This document shows, piece by piece, positions 53,954 through 63,530 of a stretch of 64,000 nt of DNA. Positions within the stretch are counted from its first letter, which is position 1, and every line of letters begins with the position of its first letter. The DNA is from Vibrio coralliirubri (GTDB lineage Bacteria > Pseudomonadota > Gammaproteobacteria > Enterobacterales > Vibrionaceae), in the NCBI RefSeq assembly GCF_024347375.1, contig NZ_AP025471.1:1488001-1552000 (forward strand), in the 5' to 3' direction. Under the pieces are notes generated by a model. It was given only the letters and a program-made list of their open reading frames with translations. It did no database searches and was not told where the DNA came from. The position numbers and the translations under genes are program-made.

Positions 53954-55579
53954 ATGATGAATGACGTAAAAGAGAGAGAAGAAGTACAGTGTATGCAGGT
54001 ACTCGGGAAGATGGACAACTCCGAGTACAAAGAGATCTTGTCTAAAGATGCATTAAAATTCTTAGAAGCTCTCGTCAATAAGTTTGGAGATCGCCGTCAT
54101 GCCCTGCTAAGTGACCGCGACGTAAAACAAGCTCAATATGACGAGGGTGAGTTACCCAATTTCAGAAAAGACACCATTTCCATTCGTCAGAATAAAGAGT
54201 GGAAAGTGGCAACACCACCACCAGAGCTACTTGATCGCCGCGTAGAGATCACCGGCCCTATCGAAAGAAAGATGGTGATCAACGCGCTAAACTCAGGCGC
54301 GAAAGTCTTCATGTGTTGCTTTGAGGATGCGTCTTCCCCGACTTGGGCCAATATGGTCGAAGGGCAAATCAACCTAAGAGATGCCAACCTTGGCACCATT
54401 AGTTACTTCGATGAGAAGAAACAGAAGAGTTACCAGTTAAACGACGATCCTGCACTGCTGATTGCCCGCCCACGTGGTATTCATTTACCTGAGCAGTCCA
54501 TTCAATTCAACAATCAGCCTATCGGCGGTTGCTTGATGGACTTCGCCTTGTACTTTTTCCATAACTATCAATCACGTGCACAACAAGGTTTAGGGGTTTA
54601 CTACTACATTCCAAAACTTGAAAGCATGGAAGAAGCACAATGGTGGGACGATATTTTCAGCTTCACCGAAAACTATTTCCATGTACCAAAAGGCACCATT
54701 CGCGCGACAGTATTGATCGAAACGCTACCAGCCGTGTTCCAGATGGAAGAGATCTTGTATGCAATGCGTGATCACATCGTGGCAATGAACTGCGGTCGTT
54801 GGGATTACATTTTCAGCTACATCAAAACGCTGAAGAACCATAAAGACCGCATCCTGCCAGATCGTCACGGCATCGGCATGGACCAAGAATTCCTCAACGC
54901 CTATAGCCAACTGTTGGTGCGTACTTGCCACGCTCGTGGCGCACTTGCGATGGGTGGTATGTCAGCCTTTATTCCAGCGAAAGACCCGCAAGAGATGGCG
55001 CGAGTGACGGCCAAAGTCATTGAAGACAAACAGAGAGAATCTCAAAACGGGCACGATGGCACTTGGGTCGCGCACCCTGCACTGGTTGATTTAGCGATGT
55101 CGATCTTCGATAAGCACCTTGATGGCAAAGTAAACCAAATGGACTTCCAAAGCCCAGACCATGTGATCAATGCAGACTCTCTGCTAAAACCTTGTGAAGG
55201 CAGCCGCGACGAAGCGGGTGTGCGTAAGAATATCCGCATCGCGCTGTATTACATCGAAGCTTGGATTCAAGGCTACGGCTGTGTACCTATCTACGGCCTT
55301 ATGGAAGATGCCGCCACCGCTGAGATCTCGAGAGCCAATATCTGGCAATGGATCCATCACGGGGTAACGCTCGATGATGGCCAAACCTTTACCAAATCAC
55401 TATTCCACTCTTGGCTTTACCAAGAGCTGGACACCATAAAACATGAAGTCGGAGACTCGCGCTATGCAGCAGGTCGATTTGAAGAGACAGCCGATCTTTT
55501 CTATCAACTTTCTACAGCCGACGAGTTCGCTGCCTTCCTAACTTTACCCAGCTATGGGCTATTACAAGAGTCCAGTTAG
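53954..55579 (+). CDS. aceB: Malate synthase A
   Basis: A 541-residue malate synthase of the A type, condensing glyoxylate with acetyl-CoA to malate. Key parts are FCC-type CCFEDASSPTWANMVEGQINLRD (split), LIARPRGIHLPE, TVLIETLPAVFQMEEILYA (catalytic glutamate), NCGRWDYIFS and AHPALVDLAMSIFD. The start is the ATG at 53954 with AAAGGAG seven bases upstream; upstream in-frame codons lack a site. It is divergent from gcl, so the window has both routes for glyoxylate use. No isocitrate lyase gene accompanies it, which supports a role in glyoxylate disposal rather than only acetate growth. Confidence 0.94.
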   Translation: MMNDVKEREEVQCMQVLGKMDNSEYKEILSKDALKFLEALVNKFGDRRHALLSDRDVKQAQYDEGELPNFRKDTISIRQNKEWKVATPPPELLDRRVEITGPIERKMVINALNSGAKVFMCCFEDASSPTWANMVEGQINLRDANLGTISYFDEKKQKSYQLNDDPALLIARPRGIHLPEQSIQFNNQPIGGCLMDFALYFFHNYQSRAQQGLGVYYYIPKLESMEEAQWWDDIFSFTENYFHVPKGTIRATVLIETLPAVFQMEEILYAMRDHIVAMNCGRWDYIFSYIKTLKNHKDRILPDRHGIGMDQEFLNAYSQLLVRTCHARGALAMGGMSAFIPAKDPQEMARVTAKVIEDKQRESQNGHDGTWVAHPALVDLAMSIFDKHLDGKVNQMDFQSPDHVINADSLLKPCEGSRDEAGVRKNIRIALYYIEAWIQGYGCVPIYGLMEDAATAEISRANIWQWIHHGVTLDDGQTFTKSLFHSWLYQELDTIKHEVGDSRYAAGRFEETADLFYQLSTADEFAAFLTLPSYGLLQESS

Positions 55580-55680
55580 GACTCTTGTACCGAGCTGAAT
55601 CAGTCGATGATATTCACAACAAGAGTAATGTTCGGCTGACTTAGTTTGGTACATGGCCCCTTGAAAAACTAGGAGATAAC

Positions 55681-56121
55681 ATGGGAAGTTTGACTCTACA
55701 ACAAGCGTTAACCATCATTGATGGCACCTTAAAAGCAGGAAACAAGATCCACACAGAACCTTTGACGGTCGCCGTCTTAGACAGCGGTGGCAAGCTGATT
55801 TCTCTGCAACGTCAAGACGGCTCTAGCATGATGCGACCAGACATCGCGATCGCTAAAGCATGGGGAGCACTCGCACTGGGCTGTTCCTCAAGAAAACTCG
55901 CCCAAGATGCTGACAATCGACCAGCATTTATCTCCGCCGTAAACGTACTCGCACACGGAAACATGGTGCCAGTGCCAGGGGGTCTACTGATTCGAGATAA
56001 GGACAAAACGGTACTTGGCGCGATTGGTGTCAGCGGTGACATTTCAGACATTGATGAAAGCTGCGCCATTAATGGTATTGGTTGTGCAGAACTGTTCAGT
56101 GACGAGATGCTCCAAGCTTAA
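55681..56121 (+). CDS. GlcG/HbpS family heme-binding protein
   Basis: A 146-residue protein of the GlcG/HbpS family, in which the E. coli member is encoded in the glycolate (glc) operon beside malate synthase G. Members bind heme; the actual role in glycolate metabolism is not clear. Features are the N-terminal LTLQQALTIIDGTLKAG, VAVLDSGGKLISLQRQDGSS, ALALGCSSRKLAQ, GNMVPVPGGLLIRD and GAIGVSGDISDIDESCA. It is 101 bp after aceB on the same strand and likely co-transcribed with it. AGGAGA precedes the ATG. Confidence 0.85.
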   Translation: MGSLTLQQALTIIDGTLKAGNKIHTEPLTVAVLDSGGKLISLQRQDGSSMMRPDIAIAKAWGALALGCSSRKLAQDADNRPAFISAVNVLAHGNMVPVPGGLLIRDKDKTVLGAIGVSGDISDIDESCAINGIGCAELFSDEMLQA

Positions 56122-56161
56122 CTCGCCAATTCGCTGTACTTGAAGTTCTTAAACAAGAACA

Positions 56162-56193
56162 AAAAAACCGAAGCGATTAGGCTTCGGTTTTTT
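56162..56193. terminator. Bidirectional intrinsic terminator
   Basis: AAAAACCGAAGC / GCTTCGGTTTTT stem around GATTAG, between the convergent GlcG-like and MarR genes. Confidence 0.87.
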
Positions 56194-56220
56194 ATTGAAT
56201 CTAAAGGAAGATCAGCAAAA

Positions 56221-56703
56221 CTACTCGTACGCACTCAACCATGTTTTCAGAAGTTGGTTGGTGTTCTTCTTCTGACTCGCAGACAATGATTTAACCAGTT
56301 TTTTCTGCATTTCGACATGTTCAGTCATCATTTGGTCAATCAGAATAAGACCATCTTTGGTTAACTGGACACTCACGCTACGTCTGTCTTCTTTGCTGTG
56401 TTCACGACTGATCAGCCCTTTGGCTTCTAGCTTATCAAGGCGATTGGTCATCGCGCCTGATGTCAGCATCATCGACCCGATCAGTTCTGACGGAGTCAGT
56501 CGGTAAGGCTTTCCAGAACGTCGCAACGTCGCCAGCACATCAAACTCACCCAGCTTCATGTCGTATTTTTTATGAAGCTCGGCAACTTGCGTCTCCATAT
56601 ACTTGGCAATACGCATAATCCGGCCCATCATTGCCATAGGCTCAGTTTCTAGCTCAGGCTTTTCCTTTGCCCATTGCTCTACTACGCGGTCGATAGCATC
56701 CAT
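56221..56703 (-). CDS. MarR-family transcriptional regulator
   Basis: A 160-residue regulator with the MarR winged helix-turn-helix in residues about 55-115: GEFDVLATLRRSGKPYRLTP, then SELIGSMMLTSGAMTNRLDKLEAKGLISRE (recognition helix SGAMTNRLDKLEAKG) and the DRRSVSVQLTKDG wing. The ATG at 56703 is preferred over a TTG two codons upstream. It is divergent from an EamA exporter gene and probably represses it. Two repeats TTAACRTAAAGATA (56748 and 56808) in the shared promoter are candidate operators. Confidence 0.88.
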   Translation of the reverse strand: MDAIDRVVEQWAKEKPELETEPMAMMGRIMRIAKYMETQVAELHKKYDMKLGEFDVLATLRRSGKPYRLTPSELIGSMMLTSGAMTNRLDKLEAKGLISREHSKEDRRSVSVQLTKDGLILIDQMMTEHVEMQKKLVKSLSASQKKNTNQLLKTWLSAYE

Positions 56704-56742
56704 TTGCAATCTCGCTCCGTTATTAGTCTGATTACTTCAAAC

Positions 56743-56820
56743 TAGTTTAACATAAAGATACTTTACAACCACTAGTTCTCAGTATACAGTTCACACAATA
56801 GTTATCTTAACGTAAAGATA
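56743..56820. promoter_or_regulatory. Candidate MarR operators (two repeats, 60 bp apart)
   Basis: TTAACATAAAGATA (56747-56760) and TTAACGTAAAGATA (56807-56820) differ at one base and lie 60 bp apart. The second sits in the imperfect palindrome ATCTTAACGTAAAGAT (56804-56819). They lie in the marR/EamA divergent promoter, the second ending 6 bp before the EamA start codon. Confidence 0.5.
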
Positions 56821-56826
56821 TTTCAG

Positions 56827-57720
56827 ATGAACATATTATTAGCAATGATCCCCGCGTTCTTTTGGGGAACAACCTATGCAGTGACGCAATTTACGCTACA
56901 GGAGTGGCCACCATTATTATTGGGTGCTTTGCGTGCGTTACCTGCTGGTTTGTTATTGCTAGCGGTAAAACCAACGCTGCCTAAAAAAGGCGAGTGGCAG
57001 ATCATTTTCACATTGGGTCTTATCAATATTGCGACCTTCTTTGGCTTGATCTTCGTAATGGCGTTAACGCTGCCTTCGGCCATCTCTGGTGTAGGCATGA
57101 TCTCCGTGCCTGTGTTCGCGATGATCTTCCACTGGGTAGTGAAAAAGCAACGCCCACATTTGATTCAAGCGCTGTCTGGTATTGGCTTGATCACCTTAGC
57201 GTGGGTACTCTTTAACCCAAGCCAAATTGCTCTGAACCCAATAGGTTTAGGTGCAATGTTCGCCGCGATCATGTGTATCGTTATCGGCAGCAGCATTACC
57301 AAGTCACTGGGTAACCGCATGCACTGGTGGAAGGTACTCACGTGGCAACTGATTTTGGGTGGTACGATTTTGTCTGTCGCGTCTGGCGTTCATGCATTCA
57401 TCGACCCGCAGCCTTATGTTAATGCTGTCACTCATTTCGATACTCGCAATGCGATGGGCTTAGTTTGGGTTATTGGTCTAAACACAGCACTGGGTTACGG
57501 CATGTACGTATGGTTACTGCAACGTATGTCGGTGGTTGATTTCACCTTCGGTGGCATTGCAAACCCTGTGGCTGGCATCGTGACGGGCATGGTGTTGATG
57601 GGTGAATCCTTTACTCCAGTACAATACTCGCTAATGACAGGCATGATCGTGATGTCACTACTACCGCAGCTCATCCTTGCAGTAAGACAAACCAAACAAG
57701 TTAAGCCTGTTACGCAATAG
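56827..57720 (+). CDS. EamA/DMT-family transporter
   Basis: A 297-residue inner-membrane protein with ten predicted helices, formed by two EamA repeats (residues about 1-135 and 150-285), in the drug/metabolite transporter superfamily. The first helix, MIPAFFWGTTYAVTQF, and the WKVLTWQLILGGTILSVASG segment are typical. Members export amino acids, nucleosides or drugs. It is divergent from the MarR gene, its likely regulator. A terminator follows. Confidence 0.85.
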   Translation: MNILLAMIPAFFWGTTYAVTQFTLQEWPPLLLGALRALPAGLLLLAVKPTLPKKGEWQIIFTLGLINIATFFGLIFVMALTLPSAISGVGMISVPVFAMIFHWVVKKQRPHLIQALSGIGLITLAWVLFNPSQIALNPIGLGAMFAAIMCIVIGSSITKSLGNRMHWWKVLTWQLILGGTILSVASGVHAFIDPQPYVNAVTHFDTRNAMGLVWVIGLNTALGYGMYVWLLQRMSVVDFTFGGIANPVAGIVTGMVLMGESFTPVQYSLMTGMIVMSLLPQLILAVRQTKQVKPVTQ

Positions 57721-58050
57721 ACGCTGCCTCTTAAACGTATTGATAAAAAACGCGCCTCATTGTGGGCGCGTTTTTGTTGCTACGCTGAAAGCAATAACCT
57801 AACAGCCATACTCGCGAGTTGATTACTTCTTGAACCAAATTAAACCTCACAAAGAACAATGACTTTACTTTAACTATCTAAGGTGGATTTATTTTCTATG
57901 AAATAATTATATTATAGATTTAATTTCTAAATAAAACTCAAATTAGAGATAAAAAGACAAAACTTTTCTCCGACTACCTTTCTATACTGTGCCACGTCAT
58001 TAAGGCGCTACAAGCCTATGATTTAAAATAATTATTAATGAGTAGTCACC
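57721..58050. other. Intergenic region between the two EamA genes
   Basis: 330 bp. A terminator lies at 57745-57775. The remainder is AT-rich (especially 57840-58000) and includes the promoter of the next gene; no clear operator was found. Confidence 0.5.
57745..57775 (+). terminator. Intrinsic terminator after first EamA gene
   Basis: AAACGCGCC / GGCGCGTTT stem with an eight-base loop and T run. Confidence 0.85.
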
Positions 58051-58968
58051 ATGAATTCGAAGTCGCTAACTATCTTGCTTTTTGTCTCTGTTTGCTTAAT
58101 TTGGGGAACCACTTGGTTCGCTATGGAAGTAGCATTGCATTCTATCCCACCTATTTTTGCTACTGCGTTGCGCTTTTTACTTGCAGCACCTCTGCTTGCG
58201 GTATTGGCGAAAGTCTTCAACCAACCACTGCTGTTCCCTAAAGGTAAGCGCCAATGGCTGCTTATTGTTGCGCTGATGTATTTCGCGATTCCGTTTACGT
58301 TGATGATCTATGGCGAGCAATACATCTCTTCAGGTTTAGCGTCGATCATCTTCGCCAACATGCCTGTCGCAGTGATGCTGATGTCTGGCTTATTCTTAGG
58401 TCTACGACTGGCGAAGCACCAGATATTCGGTTTGATCGCTGCTGTTGTGAGCCTATGTTTAATCCTTGGTAATGAAATGCAGATGGGTGGCGATGACTAC
58501 CTAATTGGCACGGTTTGCTTAGGCCTTGCTGTTGCGATTCACGCAGTGATGTATGTGCTGGTTCAAAAGCACTGCAAAGGCATTGAAGTACTGACCTACA
58601 ACGCCGTACCGAGCCTAATTGCAGCTCTATTCTTATTTGCCGTATCAGCTATGGGCGAAAACGTAAATGTTGAATCTTTCACTTGGGATTCAATCTCAGC
58701 TGTGGTTTACCTAGGCTTTGTAGCGAGTGTGGGCGGCATTGTGGCTTACTTTAAATTAGGTCAGGTTTCGACCCCTTTCCAAGCATCTATCTGCTTCCTA
58801 ATTTTCCCAGTGGTTGCGCTGCTGATCTCTTGCTACATCAATGGTGAGGTTCTATCTGAACAGTCACTTGTAATGATGATTCCTCTACTTTGCGGCATCT
58901 TACTGACCAAGGCACCAAAGGGAATCTTCAAGCTACGTTCTTCTTTGAAAACAGTAAGTAGCAACTAA
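58051..58968 (+). CDS. EamA/DMT-family transporter (second copy)
   Basis: A 305-residue inner-membrane protein with ten predicted helices and two EamA repeats. The first helix, FVSVCLIWGTTWFAMEVAL, contains the conserved WGTTW motif, and TALRFLLAAPLLAVL is the second helix. It is only distantly like the neighbouring EamA protein at 56827. The cargo is unknown. It has its own promoter region and a terminator downstream at 58998-59034. Confidence 0.88.
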   Translation: MNSKSLTILLFVSVCLIWGTTWFAMEVALHSIPPIFATALRFLLAAPLLAVLAKVFNQPLLFPKGKRQWLLIVALMYFAIPFTLMIYGEQYISSGLASIIFANMPVAVMLMSGLFLGLRLAKHQIFGLIAAVVSLCLILGNEMQMGGDDYLIGTVCLGLAVAIHAVMYVLVQKHCKGIEVLTYNAVPSLIAALFLFAVSAMGENVNVESFTWDSISAVVYLGFVASVGGIVAYFKLGQVSTPFQASICFLIFPVVALLISCYINGEVLSEQSLVMMIPLLCGILLTKAPKGIFKLRSSLKTVSSN

Positions 58969-58997
58969 GTTAAGCTAAGCTAATAATCTGTCGATAT

Positions 58998-59034
58998 AAC
59001 CCTAGAGTTCGCAATGAGCCTCTAGGGTTTTATT
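58998..59034 (+). terminator. Intrinsic terminator after second EamA gene
   Basis: AACCCTAGAG / CTCTAGGGTT stem around a twelve-base loop, followed by a T-rich run. Confidence 0.8.
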
Positions 59035-59241
59035 TAGTTACGACTCCGACTTGAACTCCCCTCTCACGTCCACCTCATATACTTCAACCAGTTCCAACGC
59101 GCCACTGGTTCACTGCTCATATCAAATAGCCAATAACACAGCAATCGAATGACTTAAAAGTCACTATCGACTACATTAGAAACGCTGAGAACAACCAACT
59201 CTAGTTTTAACTGCACAGCCTACCTTCAACCAAGGAATGTC

Positions 59242-60084
59242 ATGAGAACTCCCATCAAACACATGCGCCTCATCAAAGGTCAGCCTTGTAGGGTTGAGGA
59301 ACTGACTAACAGCGACGACGCGTTCTTAGAACCGCACAGACATGAATACTGGGAGTTGGTGTGGTGCGTGGATAGCTTAGGTAGTCAGAGCATTGATTTC
59401 GTAGACTATGACAACAAGGTTGGACGTATTTTTACCATTGCTCCGGGCCAGGTTCACCGCTCTGAACTAGTGGGAGAAAGCGCTCGCTTGCTGGTGTTTA
59501 CCCCAGGCTTTGTCAAAACCAACCATCGAAACACACAGCTGGTCGACACCGTTTTTGCCATGCATCAAAGTCGCCCTCCCTACTTAGATTGCAGTGAAGA
59601 AGGCAACCGCTACCTACTGCCTATTTTCACTATGATTAAAGAGGAATGTGCACGAGAAGAGAGCGACTGGGATTTGGTAGAATCCCTCATGAATAGTTTT
59701 TTGCGCTACATATTACGCTTCGCAACCCAATCATCATTGAAAGGCGAAGTGCGTGACAGCCGAGTAAACCAAGTGGTCGATTTGATTGAGCAACATTACA
59801 CCACCCACAAACACTGCGATTTTTATGCGCAAGCGCTGTCGATAACCAACAAGCGTATCAACGAAATCGTCAAATCTGAGAAAGGCAAAACCGTGACTCA
59901 GTTAATCCACGATCGAATCATCTTGGAAGCGAATCGAGAATTGATCTTTTCGACCAAGACAATTAAAACCATCGCCTTTGAACTCGGCTTCGAAGACCCA
60001 GCTTATTTCAGCCGTTTTTACCGTGGCCAGATGAAAGAGTCACCTGCAGAATTTCGAACTCGATGTGCAGATAGTGCAACATAA
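59242..60084 (+). CDS. AraC-family transcriptional regulator
   Basis: A 280-residue regulator. The N-terminal cupin-type ligand domain has the signature EPHRHEYWELVWC, and the C-terminal domain has the two AraC helix-turn-helix motifs (residues about 195-275), ending in TIAFELGFEDPAYFSRFYRGQMKESPAEFR. The start is the ATG at 59242 with AAGGA six bases upstream. The next gene, a MATE exporter, lies 101 bp downstream on the same strand, so it may be the controlled target or co-transcribed. Confidence 0.88.
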   Translation: MRTPIKHMRLIKGQPCRVEELTNSDDAFLEPHRHEYWELVWCVDSLGSQSIDFVDYDNKVGRIFTIAPGQVHRSELVGESARLLVFTPGFVKTNHRNTQLVDTVFAMHQSRPPYLDCSEEGNRYLLPIFTMIKEECAREESDWDLVESLMNSFLRYILRFATQSSLKGEVRDSRVNQVVDLIEQHYTTHKHCDFYAQALSITNKRINEIVKSEKGKTVTQLIHDRIILEANRELIFSTKTIKTIAFELGFEDPAYFSRFYRGQMKESPAEFRTRCADSAT

Positions 60085-60185
60085 TAAGCAGATTATCCCT
60101 TTTTAGAATCCAGTTAAGTTCGGATAATGCTCCCTCTTTATTTCATCCAATTTGGTTAAATCCAATTTGTTGGGAGCTAACTCCA

Positions 60186-61532
60186 GTGGCCATCAACCTA
60201 AAAACCGATCCAATATCTAAATCCTTTTATCAATACCTTTGGCCAGCGCTAACCGGCATGGTGATCAAGTCTCTTTTCATCATGGGAGATGCATGGTTCG
60301 TCGGACGCGGTGTTGGCCCAGATGGGCTTGGTGCTATCGCGCTAACCATTCCTGCTTTCTCTATATTTACCGCTATCGCGATGATGGTGGGTATTGGCGG
60401 CGCGGCTCTTATGTCTATTGAAGTCGGCAAAGGAAATTCGGCGTCGGGCCAAACTCTCTTTAGCCAATCGATGCTGAGTACCGCCGTACTTAGCACCATT
60501 TCAGTCAGCATCGCTCTGTATTTTCTGGACGACATTATTGCGCTAATGGGCGCTTCTGGATACATGGCTGAACTGACTCACGATTACCTGTCTGTGATGC
60601 TGCCATTCTTTGTGTTGTACTCATTAGCTTGGGTCATGTCGTGCTTTGTTCGTAACGATACCAACCCAAAACTGGCGACTTACGCAATGTCGATAGGTGC
60701 CGTGGTCAACCTAGTGTTGGACTACTTCTTCGTCTTGAAATGGGGCTGGGGAATGAAAGGGGCAGCCTACGGTACAGCCATTGCACAAGGTGTCATCGCT
60801 TGTATTTTATTAAGCCACTTTGTACGTAAACAAGGCACCTTGGAACTGAGCTTAAAAGGGATTGGTTTTAACAAACTGCCAAGCATTCTAAAAATAGGCA
60901 CGCCAACTTTCTTCATTGAAGTGACCGCAGCGATGACAATTTTATTGTTCAACTACGTGTTGCTGCATCAGTTTGGTGAGAATCACATTATCGCCTATGG
61001 CTTAACCGCAAACATCGGGGTATTTGCGTTGTTTGTGATGGTCGGAATCGCTCAAGCCTGCCAGCCAATCATCAGCTTTAATCATGGTGCTAACCAGCCA
61101 AACCGCATCGAAGCAATTTTTCGTTTAGGTTTAAAAAGTGCAATAGGTAGTGGCTTGGTGTTTATGATTATTGTGTACCTGTGTGCGCCTCAAATCGCAG
61201 CCCTATATTTAGGTGATTCGAGTGATTTGATTGGGCTAGCTGCAACCGCCTTAACGTTCTTTTTCTTTGCTGTACCACTAATGGGAGTCAACTTGGTGAT
61301 CGCCAACCTGTTTCAAGCAACGGCGAAGCCTAAGCAAGCGACACTAATCTCTCTTGGTCGTGGTTTTGTCTTCGTCGCATTAGGCATCGTCATCTTACCT
61401 AAGCTATTCCCAGAACAAGGAATTTGGGCAAGTATTCTGTTCGCCGAGGCCCTAACCGCAATAGTCAGCCTCAGCATGTTACGCAGTTACAGGAAACGCT
61501 TTACAGGCTCGTTAGAAAAACAGGTGGCATAG
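60186..61532 (+). CDS. MATE-family efflux transporter
   Basis: A 448-residue multidrug and toxin extrusion protein with twelve predicted helices in two halves (residues about 10-220 and 230-440). SFYQYLWPALTGMVIKSLFIMGDAWFVG is the conserved first helix region (split), and QPIISFNHGANQP is a MATE hallmark. Export is driven by sodium or proton. It starts at a GTG with GGAG upstream (about 60171-60174). It ends before a strong terminator. Confidence 0.9.
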   Translation: MAINLKTDPISKSFYQYLWPALTGMVIKSLFIMGDAWFVGRGVGPDGLGAIALTIPAFSIFTAIAMMVGIGGAALMSIEVGKGNSASGQTLFSQSMLSTAVLSTISVSIALYFLDDIIALMGASGYMAELTHDYLSVMLPFFVLYSLAWVMSCFVRNDTNPKLATYAMSIGAVVNLVLDYFFVLKWGWGMKGAAYGTAIAQGVIACILLSHFVRKQGTLELSLKGIGFNKLPSILKIGTPTFFIEVTAAMTILLFNYVLLHQFGENHIIAYGLTANIGVFALFVMVGIAQACQPIISFNHGANQPNRIEAIFRLGLKSAIGSGLVFMIIVYLCAPQIAALYLGDSSDLIGLAATALTFFFFAVPLMGVNLVIANLFQATAKPKQATLISLGRGFVFVALGIVILPKLFPEQGIWASILFAEALTAIVSLSMLRSYRKRFTGSLEKQVA

Positions 61533-61582
61533 GAAGCAATCCGCATAAAGATATTGCTTCTTGATCATCAAACGCCACATAC

Positions 61583-61617
61583 AAAAAAGCTCCAATAGCG
61601 ATATTGGAGCTTTTTAT
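61583..61617. terminator. Bidirectional intrinsic terminator
   Basis: AAAAAGCTCCAATA / TATTGGAGCTTTTT stem around a GCGA loop, between the MATE gene and the convergent, interrupted MFS gene. Confidence 0.88.
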
Positions 61618-62458
61618 TTGTCTCTACCTAGCGTTAACGCCAGCTAAACATTCGCACTTCATTACCTTCTTCAGGTGTCTTAGGAATGTTTAAAGACAAC
61701 GCCAAAGAAACCGCCGCCATCGCAGCACCGATGTAGAAAACCGTTGCAGGAGACGATAACCAAATCACACCAAACACGACCGGAATAACGACTGCTGCAA
61801 TATGGTTGATGGTGAAAGAGACACCAGCAGTTGATGCCATGTCTGCCGGGTCTGCGATTTTCTGGAAGTAAGTTTTGATCGCCAGCGCCAATGCAAAGAA
61901 CAGGTGATCGATCACATAAAGTGCCGCCGCCCATTCCGCGCTTTGCACCAAACCATAACCGACAAATACACCAATCAAGCCAACATACTCGAAGATCAAC
62001 GCTTTACGCTCACCAACCACACCGATAAATCGACCAATGCGCTTCGCAAACAAGAAGTTAAATAGGTAATTAACCAAGAACAACAACGTGACGTCGGCAG
62101 CCGAGTAACCAAACTTCTCTACCATCAAGAAGCCTGCAAACACGGTGAAGATTTGTCTTCTCGCGCCGCTCATAAAGGTTAGCGCGTAGTAGAGCCAGTA
62201 ACGCTTTCGCAGCACCAACTTCTTATTCTGTGGCGTCTTGGTTTGAAACTCAGGGAAGCCGAAGGTCATCACCAAAACCAAAATAAAACCAATACCGCCA
62301 GTAATGCCGTACACCCAAGCAAAATCGAGTTTGAGCTGTTCTAACATCACCCAGATAGATCCGTAAGTGATTAAGGATGCTAGTGCGCCGACTGAGATCA
62401 TCTTACCTAGCATCTCTGGCGCTTCTTCTTTACTCAGCCATTGCAGTGACAAAGACTG

Positions 62459-62467
62459 CTTCAGCGT
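62459..62467. repeat. Target-site duplication, left copy
   Basis: CTTCAGCGT, identical to the right copy at 63522-63530. The 9-bp length is typical of IS903-group elements. Confidence 0.95.
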
Positions 62468-63521
62468 GGCTTTGTTGCGTAATTCAATGGAACTAAATCA
62501 AGAACCTACGATCTGATCAGCTACCTCCACTCTATCTCGTAGTCCTATGCCTAAGCCTCGTTATAAAACAACCAACTGGAAGCAATACAACCGATCACTC
62601 ATTAACCGTGGTTCTCTGACTTTTTGGATTGATGAAGAAGCAATAAGCGGATGGGCGCAAAGCAAACAGAATAAGCGCGGTAGGCCGCGTCGGTTCAGTG
62701 ATTTAGCTATCACGACAGCACTCATGGTCAAACGAGTTTTTTCTATGCCATTGAGAGCGCTGCAAGGATTTATCGACTCGATATTTAGGTTAGCCCATGT
62801 ACCGTTAAGTTGTCCGCATTACACCTGCATCAGTCGTAGAGCCAAGCAAGTTGAGGTTTCATTTAAGACTAAAACGAGAGGAGCGATACAGCACCTAGCC
62901 ATTGATGCTACTGGCCTTAAGGTTTATGGCGAAGGTGAATGGAAAGTCAAAAAACATGGGACGGATGGCAAGCGTAGAGTCTGGCGAAAGCTGCATATTG
63001 CAGTCGATACCAACACTCATGAGATCATTGCCGCCGAGCTAAGTTTATCGACGGTTACAGATGGAGAAGTACTCCCGAACTTACTGAAACAAACACGCCG
63101 AAGTATCCTTGAGGTGTCTGGTGATGGCGCTTACGACACGAGAGCGTGTCACGCTGCTATTAAGATTAAGGGAGCTATTGCGCTTATTCCCCCAAGAGAA
63201 GGGGCTGCCTTCTGGGAGCGTGGTCACCCTCGAAATCTCGCCGTGGGTTGCCAGAAATTATACGACTCAAATAAGTATTGGAAAGAGCGGTATGGATACC
63301 ACAAACGTTCACTCTCAGAAACAGCGATGTATCGAGTTAAACAGTTGCTAGGAGGGAAACTGAGCTTAAGAAATTACAATGCCCAGGTGGGTGAAACTTA
63401 CGCGATGATAAAAGCGTTGAACAAGCTTACTGGGTTAGGTATGCCTGAAACTTGTCGTATTGACTAAGAAACAAGCGAAACGGGTTGGCTCTATCTCTAA
63501 ATTTAATTACGCAACAAAGCC
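62468..63521. mobile_element. IS5-family insertion sequence, IS903 group
   Basis: A 1054-bp element bounded by inverted repeats: the left end GGCTTTGTTGCGTAATTC and, read on the other strand, the right end GGCTTTGTTGCGTAATTA share 17 terminal bases. It has 9-bp direct repeats (CTTCAGCGT) on both sides and a single transposase gene. It interrupts an MFS transporter gene. Both ends are intact and the transposase is full length, so the element should still be mobile. Confidence 0.95.
62547..63467 (+). CDS. Transposase, IS5 family (IS903 group)
   Basis: A 306-residue DDE transposase. The catalytic triad is visible: D120 in HLAIDATGLK, D193 in SGDGAYDTR, and E258 in KRSLSETAMYR, the last within the Y-(2)-R-(3)-E type signature of IS5-family proteins. 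The N-terminal part (PRRFSDLAITTALMVKRVF) is the usual DNA-binding region. No frameshift or stop is seen. The gene fills almost the whole IS element and runs against the interrupted MFS gene. Confidence 0.95.
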   Translation: MPKPRYKTTNWKQYNRSLINRGSLTFWIDEEAISGWAQSKQNKRGRPRRFSDLAITTALMVKRVFSMPLRALQGFIDSIFRLAHVPLSCPHYTCISRRAKQVEVSFKTKTRGAIQHLAIDATGLKVYGEGEWKVKKHGTDGKRRVWRKLHIAVDTNTHEIIAAELSLSTVTDGEVLPNLLKQTRRSILEVSGDGAYDTRACHAAIKIKGAIALIPPREGAAFWERGHPRNLAVGCQKLYDSNKYWKERYGYHKRSLSETAMYRVKQLLGGKLSLRNYNAQVGETYAMIKALNKLTGLGMPETCRID

Positions 63522-63530
63522 CTTCAGCGT
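63522..63530. repeat. Target-site duplication, right copy
   Basis: CTTCAGCGT, identical to 62459-62467. Confidence 0.95.

Noticed and set aside
56781..56790. AGTATACAGT in the marR/EamA promoter as an eighth GntR site
   Set aside because: It lacks the full TGTATACA core and there is no link of these genes to purine use. Kept out of the regulon list.
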